The notes under the pieces: model-generated
The model's input: only the letters and a program-made list of their open reading frames with translations
Database searches by the model: none
Told to the model about the DNA's origin: nothing
Assembly (NCBI GenBank): GCA_017470585.1
Contig: JAFUYI010000017.1
Span: 1-38,935 of the forward strand
DNA: 38,935 nt
Source: Alphaproteobacteria bacterium
GTDB taxonomy: Bacteria > Pseudomonadota > Alphaproteobacteria > RF32 > CAG-239
Reading direction: 5' to 3'
Position numbers and translations under genes: made by a program
Shown here: piece after piece, positions 1 through 8,789 of the stretch
Layout of the letters: each line of letters begins with the position of its first letter
Position numbering within the stretch: position 1 is the first letter of the stretch

Positions 1-148
1 CGATTGTTAGCAAGCGACTTGCCGACAGGCAACAAAGCGCGCTTACAATCGGCTTGACCGATGCGCAGTTAGCAAGAGCTTCAAGCTCGAGCTTACGGAG
101 CATGATGAACTCCTGAAAGGAGTTCGAGCCTCTTTCATATTTTGCAAA
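1..148. other. Gene-free, structure-rich spacer beyond tRNA-Ala
   Basis: No gene is supported here. The stretch is richer in G+C than the spacer on the other side of the tRNA and contains several short inverted repeats: a perfect hairpin GAACTCC-TGA-AAGGAGTTC around 107-125, a GAGCTT/AAGCTC pair near 75-93, and CGATTGT (1-7) matching ACAATCG (about 45-51). Read on the minus strand it follows tRNA-Ala and its terminator. It resembles the hairpin-rich insert behind tRNA-Trp (21141-21256), which has a comparable GAACTC...GAGTTC hairpin. Function unknown. Confidence 0.4.
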
Positions 149-180
149 ACAGAGGCACTGCATTAAAACAGTGCCTCTGT
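149..180 (-). terminator. Hairpin terminator of tRNA-Ala
   Basis: A perfect 12-bp stem, ACAGAGGCACTG / CAGTGCCTCTGT, with an 8-nt loop lies directly behind the CCA end of the minus-strand tRNA and is followed on that strand by TTTTGC. The symmetric stem could also stop transcription arriving from the left. Confidence 0.75.
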
Positions 181-187
181 TATAAAT

Positions 188-263
<76 letters not shown>

Positions 264-297
264 ATAATACATACGCATCATCCGCGAACTAATCGAT

Positions 298-325
298 TTA
301 TAAACAAATGAATGCTATTTGTCAA
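298..325 (-). promoter_or_regulatory. Promoter of tRNA-Ala
   Basis: On the minus strand a perfect -35 TTGACA (320-325) and -10 TTATAA (298-303) are separated by 16 bp, about 35 bp before the tRNA 5' end. Confidence 0.75.
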
Positions 326-464
326 GCAAAAATTTAAAAAAATCCGAAAAAATAATTTTTATAAAAAAATTAAAATAACGACTCACTCGTGGAGTGAATG
401 CCCAGCAGTGATTGTTTTTGTTAACAACAAGAAATTATCGCCTGAAATTTGAGCACGATTTCCA

Positions 465-1195
465 TTACGTCATTGGCGTGCTTGACTTGGGCATCAGGTC
501 TATAATTTGGCAAATTGTTTTACCTGGACGCCGCATCAAGTGCGGCGTGACAAGGGAGGAAGGATGCCGAAGAAATGAGCGGCGTGACATAGGAGGGGAG
601 GAACGCCGAATAGGTAGGTAGCGTGACATAGTAGGGGAAGGACACCGAATAGGTAGGTAGCGTGACATAGTAGGGGAAGGACACCGAATAGATGGGCTTG
701 ACATAGGGGGGAAAGATGCCGAAGAAATGAGCGGCGTGACAAGGGAGGAAGGATGCCGAATAGGTAGGTAGCGTGACATAGTAGGGGAAGGACACCGAAT
801 AGATGGGTGTGATGTAGGGGGAAAGATGCCGAATAGATGGGAGAACGGAGACAAAAAGATGCTGAAACAAGTTCTGCATAGCAAGGGAGAGTAACGATAT
901 ACCTTTTTTTGTCATCCTGAACTCGTTTCAGGATCTCTAAAAAAAGATGCTGAAACAAGTTCAGCTTTAACATTGGGGGGGACTTGATGGTCAAAAGACC
1001 TCATGACGCACAGCGCAACCGCGTTGTGCAAGGGGTGACGAGGAGGGGAAGACCTCAAAAAAAGATGCTGAAACAAGTTCAGGACGACAAAGTGGGAGTT
1101 TAGGACGACAAGAGGGGAGTTCAGGACGACAAGAGGGGAGTTCAGGACGACAATTGGGATGTTTAGGACGATAGCTTGGTTGTTCAGGATTGATG
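465..1195. repeat. Mosaic of dispersed palindromic and tandem intergenic repeats
   Basis: This block has no credible gene; apparent open frames in all directions are translations of repeats. It contains the palindromic unit GCCGCATCAAGTGCGGC (about 531-550), a degenerate tandem array of about 34-39 bp units sharing GCCGAATAG...GTGACATAG...GGGGAAGG (about 560-845), the CTGAAC-TYGTTTCAG element in both orientations (911-937, 946-965, 1064-1082), and short units of the type TTCAGGACGACAA (about 1076-1190). The same elements recur at 13135-13320, 21325-21610 and 38160-38790. Confidence 0.85.
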
Positions 1196-1361
1196 ACAAA
1201 AACTGGCGTTTAGGAGTACTCTACCAATGCCAAAGTCTTACTCGTCCATTGTCAATTAGGAAACATAGCGGGATTAAGCACCGAAGTCAAGATCTGAATG
1301 CAGACCATAACTTACGCTCCGAGCTAAAAAAACATTTTTTCAATATGCTGTATTATAAAAC

Positions 1362-2258
1362 TTACCATCTTGAACTTGCTCCGCCGCCACCGAAAGAACC
1401 GCCGCGACCGCGGAAAGGTGTCGCTCTCCTTCCTCTTCCTCTGACATAAGCGCGATTACCGAGAATCCACCCCGTCGGCCACTGTCTTTGATAGGGGTAT
1501 TGCGGGCGATGCAAAACAAGACGCACATTTTTATAATTAAGCATTGCTAAAACAGCTCCGGTCAACCACCAAAAAGCCCCCCAAAATCCGAACATCATAG
1601 AAAGATAATAAACAACAGCCATCGCCACAACGTTATTCAACAGCACATTTTCACTTAAAAACAATGTCCAATTTGCCGCCGGTTTTTTGGTATATCTATC
1701 TTTAATAATCAAGCGTAAGACATCATTAAAAATCGCCGTAAAGAAAACTGATAATATCAAAATCAATTCAACATCAATATCTTCATCCTTTTGAGAGGGA
1801 GATTTTTGCAAAACCTCAATTACCGCTTTTGAGCCGGCAACAAGGCTTTCGGCATATTGCCCTCTTTTTGCCAGGGGCAACATTATATTATGAGTAATTC
1901 TATAACTTTGTAAGTCGGTTAAGAGTCCCTCCAGACCGTACCCCACTTCAATGCGGAGCTGTCTTTCGTTCGGGGCTATAATTACCAAAACTCCGTCATT
2001 AACCCCTTTTCTCCCGATTTGCCAATGTCTTCCGAGCTTAATACCATATTCTTCAATCTCATAGCCGCGCAAACTTTTTAAGCTCACCGCCACTACTTGC
2101 CGCGGTTCCGATGATTCCAAAATTTGTTCCAATGCGTTTTTTTGCTGTGGGGTTAAAATTTTTGCTTCATCCACAACACGACCGGAAAGAGCGGGAAAAT
2201 CAACCGCCCTAGCCTGAAAGCTCAACAAAAGGCAAAAGAAAAAGAGGAGTTTTTTCAT
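1362..2258 (-). CDS. TPM-domain (YgcG-type) membrane-anchored secreted protein
   Basis: A 298-residue protein with a signal peptide (residues 1-18, cleavage near QARA). A TPM domain spans about 22-150, including VNDGVLVIIAPNERQLRIEV and the following GYGLEG near 106-111. Two hydrophobic zones follow (about 163-184 and 207-241). The C-terminus is basic and glycine-rich (GRGRRATPFRGRGGSFGGGG), typical of the YgcG group. TPM proteins are secreted or membrane-tethered, and the domain was first named for a phosphatase-like fold in photosystem II maintenance; the bacterial role is unsettled. It sits 3 bp behind a lemA-type gene, a pairing found in many bacteria, so the two probably work together at the envelope. 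The family call is firm, the function is not. Confidence 0.88.
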   Translation of the reverse strand: MKKLLFFFCLLLSFQARAVDFPALSGRVVDEAKILTPQQKNALEQILESSEPRQVVAVSLKSLRGYEIEEYGIKLGRHWQIGRKGVNDGVLVIIAPNERQLRIEVGYGLEGLLTDLQSYRITHNIMLPLAKRGQYAESLVAGSKAVIEVLQKSPSQKDEDIDVELILILSVFFTAIFNDVLRLIIKDRYTKKPAANWTLFLSENVLLNNVVAMAVVYYLSMMFGFWGAFWWLTGAVLAMLNYKNVRLVLHRPQYPYQRQWPTGWILGNRAYVRGRGRRATPFRGRGGSFGGGGASSRW

Positions 2259-2261
2259 TGT

Positions 2262-2837
2262 TTAAAAATGTACTTCCGGCGTTTTTTTAACTTCCTCCGC
2301 AACACTGAATACAGGTTTTGGTTGCAAATCGGTAAAGTATTTAATCATCATCCCTGCCGGAAAAACACGCAAGCGGTAATTATATCTTTGTACCGCTTCA
2401 ATATAATCACGGCGAGCAACGGCAATACGATTTTCGCATCCCTCAAGCTGTGATTGCAATTCACCGAACCGCGCTTCGGCTTTCAATTCCGGATACGCTT
2501 CGGCAACAGCCAACAGCCGTGATAATGCCGTACTTAAACCATCCTGCGCGGAGATATATTTTTTAAAATCACTCTCACTTCCGAGATTAACTCTGTTTTG
2601 TGCGGCTTGGACGCGAGCTTCAACCACCTCGTTTAAGGTTTTGTTTTCATGTTCGGCATAGCCTTTGACCGTAGCAACCAAATTGGGTATCAAATCAAAG
2701 CGGCGTTGATATTGGTTTTCAACCTCTGCCCACGCAGCCGAGGTCTTTTCATCAAGCCGCAACGCATAATTTATATTTCCCACGATATATAAAGCCACTA
2801 ATCCAGCCAATACAAGAAAAGATAACGATTTACTCAT
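2262..2837 (-). CDS. lemA: LemA family protein
   Basis: A 191-residue protein with one N-terminal membrane segment (about residues 4-20) followed by the long helical LemA domain. The family signature NQYQRRFDLIPNLVATVKGY comes early, followed by ENKTLNEVVEARVQAAQ. The start is set at 2837 (MSKSLSF): the minus strand shows CGGAGG about 8 nt upstream, whereas an in-frame start eight codons earlier has no ribosome site. LemA proteins have an extracytoplasmic N-terminus and a four-helix-like body of unclear function. It is the first gene of a two-gene operon with the TPM protein, under a near-consensus promoter. Confidence 0.93.
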   Translation of the reverse strand: MSKSLSFLVLAGLVALYIVGNINYALRLDEKTSAAWAEVENQYQRRFDLIPNLVATVKGYAEHENKTLNEVVEARVQAAQNRVNLGSESDFKKYISAQDGLSTALSRLLAVAEAYPELKAEARFGELQSQLEGCENRIAVARRDYIEAVQRYNYRLRVFPAGMMIKYFTDLQPKPVFSVAEEVKKTPEVHF

Positions 2838-2865
2838 ATTAAAACCTCCGTATAAAAACAAGCTG

Positions 2866-2893
2866 ATTATAACTTTTGCATACGGATTGTCAA
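2866..2893 (-). promoter_or_regulatory. Promoter of lemA-TPM operon
   Basis: The minus strand has perfect -35 TTGACA (2888-2893) and -10 TATAAT (2866-2871) separated by 16 bp. The promoter overlaps the last codons of the upstream phospholipase D-like gene. Confidence 0.8.
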
Positions 2894-3432
2894 TTTTTAT
2901 TTATCCTCTTCTTGAACCAACGGCGGGACTTTTTACCGGTATTTATTCGCCACAGATGCTCGAATTGTTTTTTATAGCTTGCTGTTATCTCATTTTTTTT
3001 GTTTAAAAACAGGCAATTTTCACTGTTTTTGGTGCTTGCGGGATTTGTCCAGTTATAGGAACCTGTAAAAATGCCGAGAGAATCGAAAATAGCAAACTTG
3101 TTATGCTCAATTTTATTCTTGCTGTTAACCCGGATATTAATTCCGTAATCATAAAGTTCAATCACCTTGGATTTTTTCCCTGACGCTTGCAGGCGGTCGG
3201 TTAAGATACGGATTTTTATGCCGCGGTTATGAGCTCTTTTCAAAGCATCTATGATTGCATCGTTGTTAATGGCATACATTGCAACATCAATTCGCTCGGA
3301 AACATTATCAATCAAGTTCACAAGAACATTTTCGCAGTCTTTTGAAGGCGTAAAATAAACAGAAGCATCCTCTCTGTAAGGCGCAGAAATTGAAATTACA
3401 ATCAATATTATTATCAAAATTACGTTTCTCAT
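2890..3432 (-). CDS. Phospholipase D-like nuclease/hydrolase, single HKD motif
   Basis: A 180-residue protein with an N-terminal hydrophobic signal or anchor (about residues 2-17) and one HKD motif: H110, K112 and D117 in HNKFAIFD, followed by GSYNWT and NSEN, as in Nuc-type endonucleases and the mitochondrial cardiolipin hydrolase group, which act as dimers with one motif per chain. The size fits Nuc (about 150-180 residues). An in-frame ATG six codons earlier exists, but MRNVI better fits a signal peptide; neither start has a strong Shine-Dalgarno. It is probably exported to the periplasm or envelope. Substrate (DNA, RNA or phospholipid) cannot be told from sequence. Confidence 0.85.
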   Translation of the reverse strand: MRNVILIIILIVISISAPYREDASVYFTPSKDCENVLVNLIDNVSERIDVAMYAINNDAIIDALKRAHNRGIKIRILTDRLQASGKKSKVIELYDYGINIRVNSKNKIEHNKFAIFDSLGIFTGSYNWTNPASTKNSENCLFLNKKNEITASYKKQFEHLWRINTGKKSRRWFKKRINKN

Positions 3433-3526
3433 ATTGGTTATTATTACCATAAAAATTATAATGTCAAGAATTTTTGTTCTTATTTTGTTCTCTTGGGAAA
3501 AATATTAAATCTCATTTATTTTTTGC

Positions 3527-3555
3527 TTTACAACAACAATCTTATTTGCTAGATT
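3527..3555 (+). promoter_or_regulatory. Promoter of leader RNA copy A
   Basis: -35 TTTACA (3527-3532), 17-bp spacer ending TTTGC (extended -10 TG), -10 TAGATT (3550-3555). The same arrangement precedes all six leaders in the window. Confidence 0.75.
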
Positions 3556-3561
3556 AACAAT

Positions 3562-3804
3562 AGCAAATGAAAATTTTGCAGAATCTCAAACGAGGTTCGG
3601 AGCTTTCAACGGCTCTTATCGTACACGGCATTGGTAATGTCGTCAGTCTGTGGGCAAAACGCCTTTGCGGACACTTATCTGGGTATTATGCCCGGGAGCT
3701 TATAGTGTATGTCCAATAGGTTCGCCTTTAAAGACTATAAGAGTCATTTTGTACGATATGATTGTTGAACTCCCGGACACCTCGCTCGAGGTGTCTGTTT
3801 TGGC
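3562..3804 (+). ncRNA. Structured leader RNA, divergent copy A
   Basis: A leader of about 240 nt before a secreted-protein gene. Its sequence differs widely from the other five leaders but keeps their architecture. P1 is TTCAAC (3605-3610) with GTTGAA (3764-3769). P2 is ATCGTACA (3618-3625) with TGTACGAT (3750-3757). A local hairpin pairs TCTGGGT (3678-3684) with GCCCGGGA (3690-3697) around loop ATTAT. The exchange strand CCGGGAG (3692-3698) is also complementary to CTCCCGG (3770-3776), outside P1, which would form a pseudoknot. GAGGT (3592-3596) can pair with the ACCTC of the terminator arm. The rest is a stem-rich insert not present in the others. Confidence 0.7.
3776..3803 (+). terminator. 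Intrinsic terminator ending leader A
   Basis: GACACCTCG / CGAGGTGTC forms a near-perfect hairpin followed by TGTTTT, only about 24 nt before the start codon at 3827, so the gene requires readthrough. Its 5' arm overlaps the leader's exchange strand by one base. Confidence 0.75.
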
Positions 3805-3826
3805 ATAAAAAAAGGAGTTAATACCC

Positions 3827-4378
3827 ATGAATAAGACTTTTTTAACCTTACTTTTAACCGGCATATCATATACTGCCTATAACGCAGCCGCTGTATCCGA
3901 AAATTTTGAAATCTCCACCACCATTGACCACGAAATAGTTTTAGGCAGTTTCCGCGCTTCGGCAACTGATGCTGATTTAACCAAAACCGATGATATAAAT
4001 TTAGGCACGATTTATGTTAACCCGGCGTTCAAGGAAACCCATGCTTGGTTTAGCTATAACGAATTAGGAGAAATGGATAGTGTGGAAGGCGATTTTATTG
4101 TTCGGGCAGATCGTGCCACTGTTGGCAGATTCACCGCCAATATCACTAACCCGGAAGCTTGCACAAATCGAGCTATATCCTGCGGAGGGTTAAGTATTAC
4201 ACGAAAAAAAGCTTTGTTCGGCGGAAGTGCTTCAAGCAACTGGTGCAATTTTTACATTAAATACAGCGGAAACGATAATGTTTTCACGGTATCGCCGAAT
4301 TGTAATTTTGATAATCCGGCAGACGTTACTCTCGGACCTCATAAGGCAACTCTAACCATTTCTTATAATGCGGGATAA
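3827..4378 (+). CDS. Secreted four-cysteine beta-rich protein, family copy A
   Basis: A 183-residue protein with signal peptide (residues 1-21, ending NAAA). The mature part has the family pattern: TTIDHEI, DDINLGTIYVNP, GRFTANITNPEAC, SCGGLS, WCNFYIKYSG, SPNC and a final LTISYNAG strand. Four conserved cysteines suggest two disulfides. The alternating strands and LGTI...NP motif resemble DUF4402-type or fimbrial-subunit-like sandwich proteins; that fold call is inference. AAGGAG lies 9 nt before the ATG. Its closest relative here is the minus-strand copy at 35674-36237, with a matching signal peptide and early mature region. It is monocistronic, with its own promoter, leader and terminator. 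Confidence 0.8.
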   Translation: MNKTFLTLLLTGISYTAYNAAAVSENFEISTTIDHEIVLGSFRASATDADLTKTDDINLGTIYVNPAFKETHAWFSYNELGEMDSVEGDFIVRADRATVGRFTANITNPEACTNRAISCGGLSITRKKALFGGSASSNWCNFYIKYSGNDNVFTVSPNCNFDNPADVTLGPHKATLTISYNAG

Positions 4379-4389
4379 GAAACAGAGTC

Positions 4390-4414
4390 GGGCGGGGAAA
4401 CAATCTCCCCGCCC
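4390..4414 (+). terminator. Terminator of secreted-protein gene A
   Basis: GGGCGGGGA / TCCCCGCCC hairpin just after the stop codon, followed by TTATAG rather than a strong T run. It also lies beyond the end of the convergent gene at 4434. Confidence 0.65.
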
Positions 4415-4433
4415 TTATAGTATCTATTTTTTA

Positions 4434-5297
4434 TTACTCGTTAAACAGCTCTTTTTGCTGGGTTATGCTGTAATTCATAAATATAGTCATCACCGCCAGC
4501 ATTACCGCGTTATAAAACACTTCGGAAACAATGCCCAAAACGGCGTAATTATAGGGAATTATCTTTTCTGCCATACCCATAAAATAAATTACAAAAAGAG
4601 TGCAGAAAATAAGAAGCATAACAAAAGAAGTAAGCATTTTTAAGCCGTTATCGGAGCTTAAATTAAAAATCTGTTTTATGCTCGGTAATTTGACATTTTC
4701 GGCGACAAACGCCGGAAGGCAATAAAAGCGAATCGCCAAAAACGGCAACCAAAAACCGCATGAAACAACCGCAAAATAGAGCGTTTCTATGCGCCAATCG
4801 GGGTTGGGAACACGGTTTATCAATGCCATAACAGAAAATATCGGCAATACATTAACCATCAAAACACCCAAAAACACGCATAGCAATTTCCAATCCTGCG
4901 GGGCGATAACCAGCAATTCGCGAATATTTACGGTTTGCCGGGTTACGGCGATTTTCACCCAAGACTTCAGAAATACCGCCACCAGAAGGAGTCGTAAGGC
5001 AAAAAACGTAAAATAAAGTGCGTAATTGGAGGCAGCGCAGGCAAAAGGATTATGCGTTTCCATTACAGGAAAAGAGCATATCAGCATATTATCGGTGGCA
5101 TAAGCCAAAACCGTCATCAGTGGGGCAAACACCGCACATAGGATTATAAAACTCTTAAAATTATAAAACAGCATCCCGAGCGGCATAAATATCAAATTCA
5201 GCAGTTTGATTTTGTGCGGGACGGGTGAAACCGACGGAGTTTTTGCCGTCCATTGTTCAATTTTTTGAATAACTCGGAGCAATTTATCCTTAAACAT
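4434..5297 (-). CDS. Polytopic membrane protein, unrecognised
   Basis: A 287-residue protein with about six hydrophobic segments (starting near residues 42, 95, 137, 170, 222 and 255) and a short basic, proline-containing cytoplasmic N-terminus. No catalytic motif or known family is recognised. It begins 3 bp after the dnaE stop codon, and its ribosome site GGAGA overlaps the end of dnaE, so its translation is probably coupled to dnaE. It converges with secreted-protein gene A. Function unknown; the overall character resembles small integral membrane proteins of the DUF975/YIP1 kind, but this is not demonstrated. Confidence 0.75.
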   Translation of the reverse strand: MFKDKLLRVIQKIEQWTAKTPSVSPVPHKIKLLNLIFMPLGMLFYNFKSFIILCAVFAPLMTVLAYATDNMLICSFPVMETHNPFACAASNYALYFTFFALRLLLVAVFLKSWVKIAVTRQTVNIRELLVIAPQDWKLLCVFLGVLMVNVLPIFSVMALINRVPNPDWRIETLYFAVVSCGFWLPFLAIRFYCLPAFVAENVKLPSIKQIFNLSSDNGLKMLTSFVMLLIFCTLFVIYFMGMAEKIIPYNYAVLGIVSEVFYNAVMLAVMTIFMNYSITQQKELFNE

Positions 5298-5300
5298 TTG

Positions 5301-8300
5301 CTAAATCTCCTTTACTGTTGATACGCCTTTAACCGATTTAATCTTGGTAAGCATTCCGCCGTCCGCAAACGCAAAACCTCCGGCAAGCTCAATCCTCACG
5401 TCCCAATTTTCATTATCCGGTTTAATGTAAACCTTGTTGGGACCTTTGACATCCTGCTTTAATATCTGCGCAAGAGGTTTAATCGCCGCCTCATCGTCAA
5501 TATAAATTATAATACCGTTTGCAATATCTGCAACAGCTTTATCCAAAGTTTCAACACCCTTTATATTGACACGAGGGGTTTCTTCCGCGGATTGTTTTTC
5601 AATCTCAGCCCGTACCAAAAGCGGAATATCGGAATTTATAACGTTCTCATATTCCTTCAATGGTTCGGAAAAAATTACGCCCTCAAAGCTCCCCGAACCA
5701 TCGGAAAGTCCCAAGAAAGCAAACGGATTACCCTTTTGTGAAATACGCTTTTTAAATGAGGTTTTACATCCCGCAAGTTTTACATAAACTTTATCTCCGA
5801 CTTGCAGCCCGCGCACCACTTCGCTGTATGATTTAACCCCCAGCTTTTCCATTCCGCTGCGATATGTATCCAACGGATGGGCAGACAAATAAAAACCTAT
5901 CGCTTCCGACTCCAATTTAAGCTTTTCCAAATCGCCCCAATCGGGAGCCGGCTTCAAGCGGACTTGCGAATTGATTTCTTCCATTCCGAAAAGGGAAGCC
6001 TGTGCGCTGGTCTTTAATTCACAGCTTGAATTGATATGTTGGATTATGTTGTCAATGTTTTCAAAAAGCTTGCCGCGGTTTTTATCCAAGCCGTCAAAGG
6101 CTCCCGCTTTTATAAGCTGTTCCAGCTGTTTGCGGTTTATCTGTTTGATGTCCATACGGTGAATAAAATCGGATATATCCTTAAATTTACCGTTTGTTTC
6201 GCGTTCTTTCACCAAGGCTTTCATATTCGCCTCACCTACCCCCTTAACCGCCGCCAAGGCATAAAGGATTTTATCGCCCTTAACACTGAACTCATAGCTT
6301 GAATTATTGACATCCGGAGGCAGCACTTTAATCCCCATTTTAAGGCATTCGTCTTTGAAAAACTGAAGCTTATCGGTGTTAATCATATCCATGGTCATGG
6401 TTGCACTCATAAACTCAACCGGATAATGTGTCTTCAAATAGGCGGTTTGGTAGGAAATCAACGAATATGCGGCCGCGTGCGACTTATTAAAGCCGTAGGA
6501 AGCAAATTTTTCCATCTGATCAAAAATTGCGGTGGCTGTTCCTTCCTCAATGCCGTTTTTAACTGCACCTTCGGTAAAAATCACCCGGTGCTTGACCATG
6601 GCTTCTTTAATCTTTTTACCCATGGCTTTACGGAGTTTATCCGCACCGCCCAAAGTATAGCCTGCCAATTCTTGGGCAATCTTCATAACCTGCTCTTGAT
6701 AAATCATAATACCGTAAGTATTTTTCAGTATCGGCTCCAATTTCGGGTGCAGGTAGGTAATTTCTTCTTCACCATGCTTGCGGCGGATATAGCTCGGAAT
6801 ATTATCCATAGGTCCCGGACGATATAAAGACACAATCGCGATTAAATCTTCAAAACGATCGGGTTTTATCTGTTTGTGAACATCTTTCATTCCCGCCGAC
6901 TCGAATTGGAAAACACCGGCAGTATCGCCGCGCTGCAAAAGCTCGTATGTTTCCTTATCGTCAAGTGCAATATTATCAATATCAAGTTCCACACCGTGAT
7001 TTATCTTAATTAAGTCCAAGGCTTTTTTTATGGTGGTTAAGGTTTTTAGCCCCAAAAAGTCAAACTTAATAAGTCCGGTTTCCTCAATATATTTCATATC
7101 ATATTGCGTTACCGGCATATCCGCCCGAGGATCTTTATATAAAGGCACCAACAAGTCAAGCGGACGATCGCCTATAACCACGCCGGCCGCGTGCATACCG
7201 GTATTGCGATACAAGCCTTCTATTTTCATGGCAATTTCAAAAAGCTTGTTAATCTGCGGGTCGGATTGGCGCATATCCTCAAGTTCGGGGACTTGTTCCA
7301 AAGCCTGCTGCAGTGTCGGCTGTTTGCCTTGTACCGGAGGCGGAATCATCTTGCTTATTTTATCGGCTTGAGAATAAGGCATTTGCAAAACTCTTGCCAC
7401 ATCTCTTATAACGGCTTTGGATTGCAGTTTGCCGTATGTAATAATCTGCGCCACATGATCAATACCGTATTTTTCCTGAACGTATTCAATGGTTTTATAG
7501 CGGTTTTCCTGACAGAAATCCACGTCAAAATCAGGCATATTGATACGCTCGGGATTTAGGAAACGTTCAAAGAGCAAATCGAGTTTCAAGGGATCCAAAT
7601 CGGTAATATATAACGACCACGCCACAATGGAGCCGGCACCGGATCCCCTCCCCGGTCCGACCGGAACGCCGTGTCCTTTAGACCAGCGAATAAAATCCGA
7701 TACGATTAAGAAATATCCGGCAAACCCCATTTTTTCGATTACGCTCAATTCGTATTCAAGGCGTTCATAATAACGCTTATCAATTTCTTTTTTCTCATCT
7801 TCGCTCATATCAGCCGTATAGACTTTTGCCTCCATACGCTGTTTTAGACCGATATAGGCCTGTTCGCGGATATACTCGTTTTGGGTTTTGCCTTCCGGAC
7901 ATTCAAAAATCGGCAGAAGCGGAGCGACAAACTCCAGCATAAAATTGCAGCGTTTGGCAATCACTACGGTATTAAGCGTTGCCTCCGGCAAATCCTTAAA
8001 GAGTTCGCACATTTCCTGCGGGGTTTTTAAGCGTTGATTGGGCGAATATTTAACGCGGTTTTCATTTGCAACATATTCTCCCAAAGCAATACACACCAAA
8101 GCATCATGTGCTTCATACATATCAGCATCAAAGAAAAACGCTTCATTTGTTGCCACCAAAGGAATATCGTGTTTATACGCCATCTCCAAGAAAAAAGGCT
8201 CGGTCTTGGCTTCTTTTTCAAGACCGATACGCGATATTTCCATATAAAACCTATCACCGAAAATGTCTTTTAATTTCAGCGTTAAGTCCTGCGCTTCATC

Positions 8301-8777
8301 TTGTCTTCCCTCAAGAAACAAACGTCCTATCTGACCGTCCGCCCCTGCGCTTAAAGCTATCAGACCTTCGTTATGGGCGTGCAGGTCATCAAGCGTTATC
8401 TGTGATTTTTCCGTTGTGCCGGTCAAGCCTCCGAGATAGGATTTATTCATCAATTTAATGGTGTTCATATAGCCGGTCTTATTTTGGATGAGCAGTACAA
8501 TTTTATCCGGTTCGACGACTCTTCCCTTGGATTTGAGCGGATCATCGGCATCGGGATTGCGCAGATACATCTGGGTACCCAAAATCGGTTTTAAGCCCTT
8601 TTCTGGTGCCATGTGTGAAAAAGCTTTTGCCCCGAACATTGTAGCGGTATCGGTAACGGCAATTGCCGGATACCCCATATCAACAGCTTTTGAAACGAGT
8701 TTATCCATCTTCATTGCCCCCTCAAGCAATGAGTAGGCAGAATGAACGCGAAGATGAATAAACTGCGGATCAATCAT
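5301..8777 (-). CDS. dnaE: DNA polymerase III subunit alpha
   Basis: A 1158-residue replicative polymerase catalytic subunit, the usual DnaE1 size. The N-terminal PHP domain begins HLRVHSAYSLLEGA (8-21). The polymerase core shows GPGRGSGAGS at 374-383 and the catalytic aspartates in PDFDVDF at 415-421. YRPGPMDNIP, YQEQVM and GGADKLRKAMGKK follow, then a helix-hairpin-helix region (GVGEANMKALV), and an OB-fold (about 1000-1080) ends the chain. It extends DNA in the replisome together with the beta clamp. AGGCGG lies just before the ATG. A tiny lipoprotein gene ends 12 bp upstream, and a membrane-protein gene follows after 3 bp, so the three form one transcription unit. Confidence 0.98.
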   Translation of the reverse strand: MIDPQFIHLRVHSAYSLLEGAMKMDKLVSKAVDMGYPAIAVTDTATMFGAKAFSHMAPEKGLKPILGTQMYLRNPDADDPLKSKGRVVEPDKIVLLIQNKTGYMNTIKLMNKSYLGGLTGTTEKSQITLDDLHAHNEGLIALSAGADGQIGRLFLEGRQDEAQDLTLKLKDIFGDRFYMEISRIGLEKEAKTEPFFLEMAYKHDIPLVATNEAFFFDADMYEAHDALVCIALGEYVANENRVKYSPNQRLKTPQEMCELFKDLPEATLNTVVIAKRCNFMLEFVAPLLPIFECPEGKTQNEYIREQAYIGLKQRMEAKVYTADMSEDEKKEIDKRYYERLEYELSVIEKMGFAGYFLIVSDFIRWSKGHGVPVGPGRGSGAGSIVAWSLYITDLDPLKLDLLFERFLNPERINMPDFDVDFCQENRYKTIEYVQEKYGIDHVAQIITYGKLQSKAVIRDVARVLQMPYSQADKISKMIPPPVQGKQPTLQQALEQVPELEDMRQSDPQINKLFEIAMKIEGLYRNTGMHAAGVVIGDRPLDLLVPLYKDPRADMPVTQYDMKYIEETGLIKFDFLGLKTLTTIKKALDLIKINHGVELDIDNIALDDKETYELLQRGDTAGVFQFESAGMKDVHKQIKPDRFEDLIAIVSLYRPGPMDNIPSYIRRKHGEEEITYLHPKLEPILKNTYGIMIYQEQVMKIAQELAGYTLGGADKLRKAMGKKIKEAMVKHRVIFTEGAVKNGIEEGTATAIFDQMEKFASYGFNKSHAAAYSLISYQTAYLKTHYPVEFMSATMTMDMINTDKLQFFKDECLKMGIKVLPPDVNNSSYEFSVKGDKILYALAAVKGVGEANMKALVKERETNGKFKDISDFIHRMDIKQINRKQLEQLIKAGAFDGLDKNRGKLFENIDNIIQHINSSCELKTSAQASLFGMEEINSQVRLKPAPDWGDLEKLKLESEAIGFYLSAHPLDTYRSGMEKLGVKSYSEVVRGLQVGDKVYVKLAGCKTSFKKRISQKGNPFAFLGLSDGSGSFEGVIFSEPLKEYENVINSDIPLLVRAEIEKQSAEETPRVNIKGVETLDKAVADIANGIIIYIDDEAAIKPLAQILKQDVKGPNKVYIKPDNENWDVRIELAGGFAFADGGMLTKIKSVKGVSTVKEI

Positions 8778-8789
8778 ATTTTGGCCGCC

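Noticed and set aside
560-845. CRISPR-like array
   Set aside because: The repeated part takes up the whole unit, there are no unique spacers of even length, and no cas genes are present.
412-1449. Several overlapping open frames on both strands in the left repeat block
   Set aside because: They are translations of palindromic and tandem repeats (SFPYYVTLPTYS, LNLFQHLF and similar), overlap one another in all frames and lack ribosome sites.
5566-8736. Many plus-strand open frames inside dnaE
   Set aside because: They are antisense shadows of a long, fully conserved coding region and lack their own ribosome sites.
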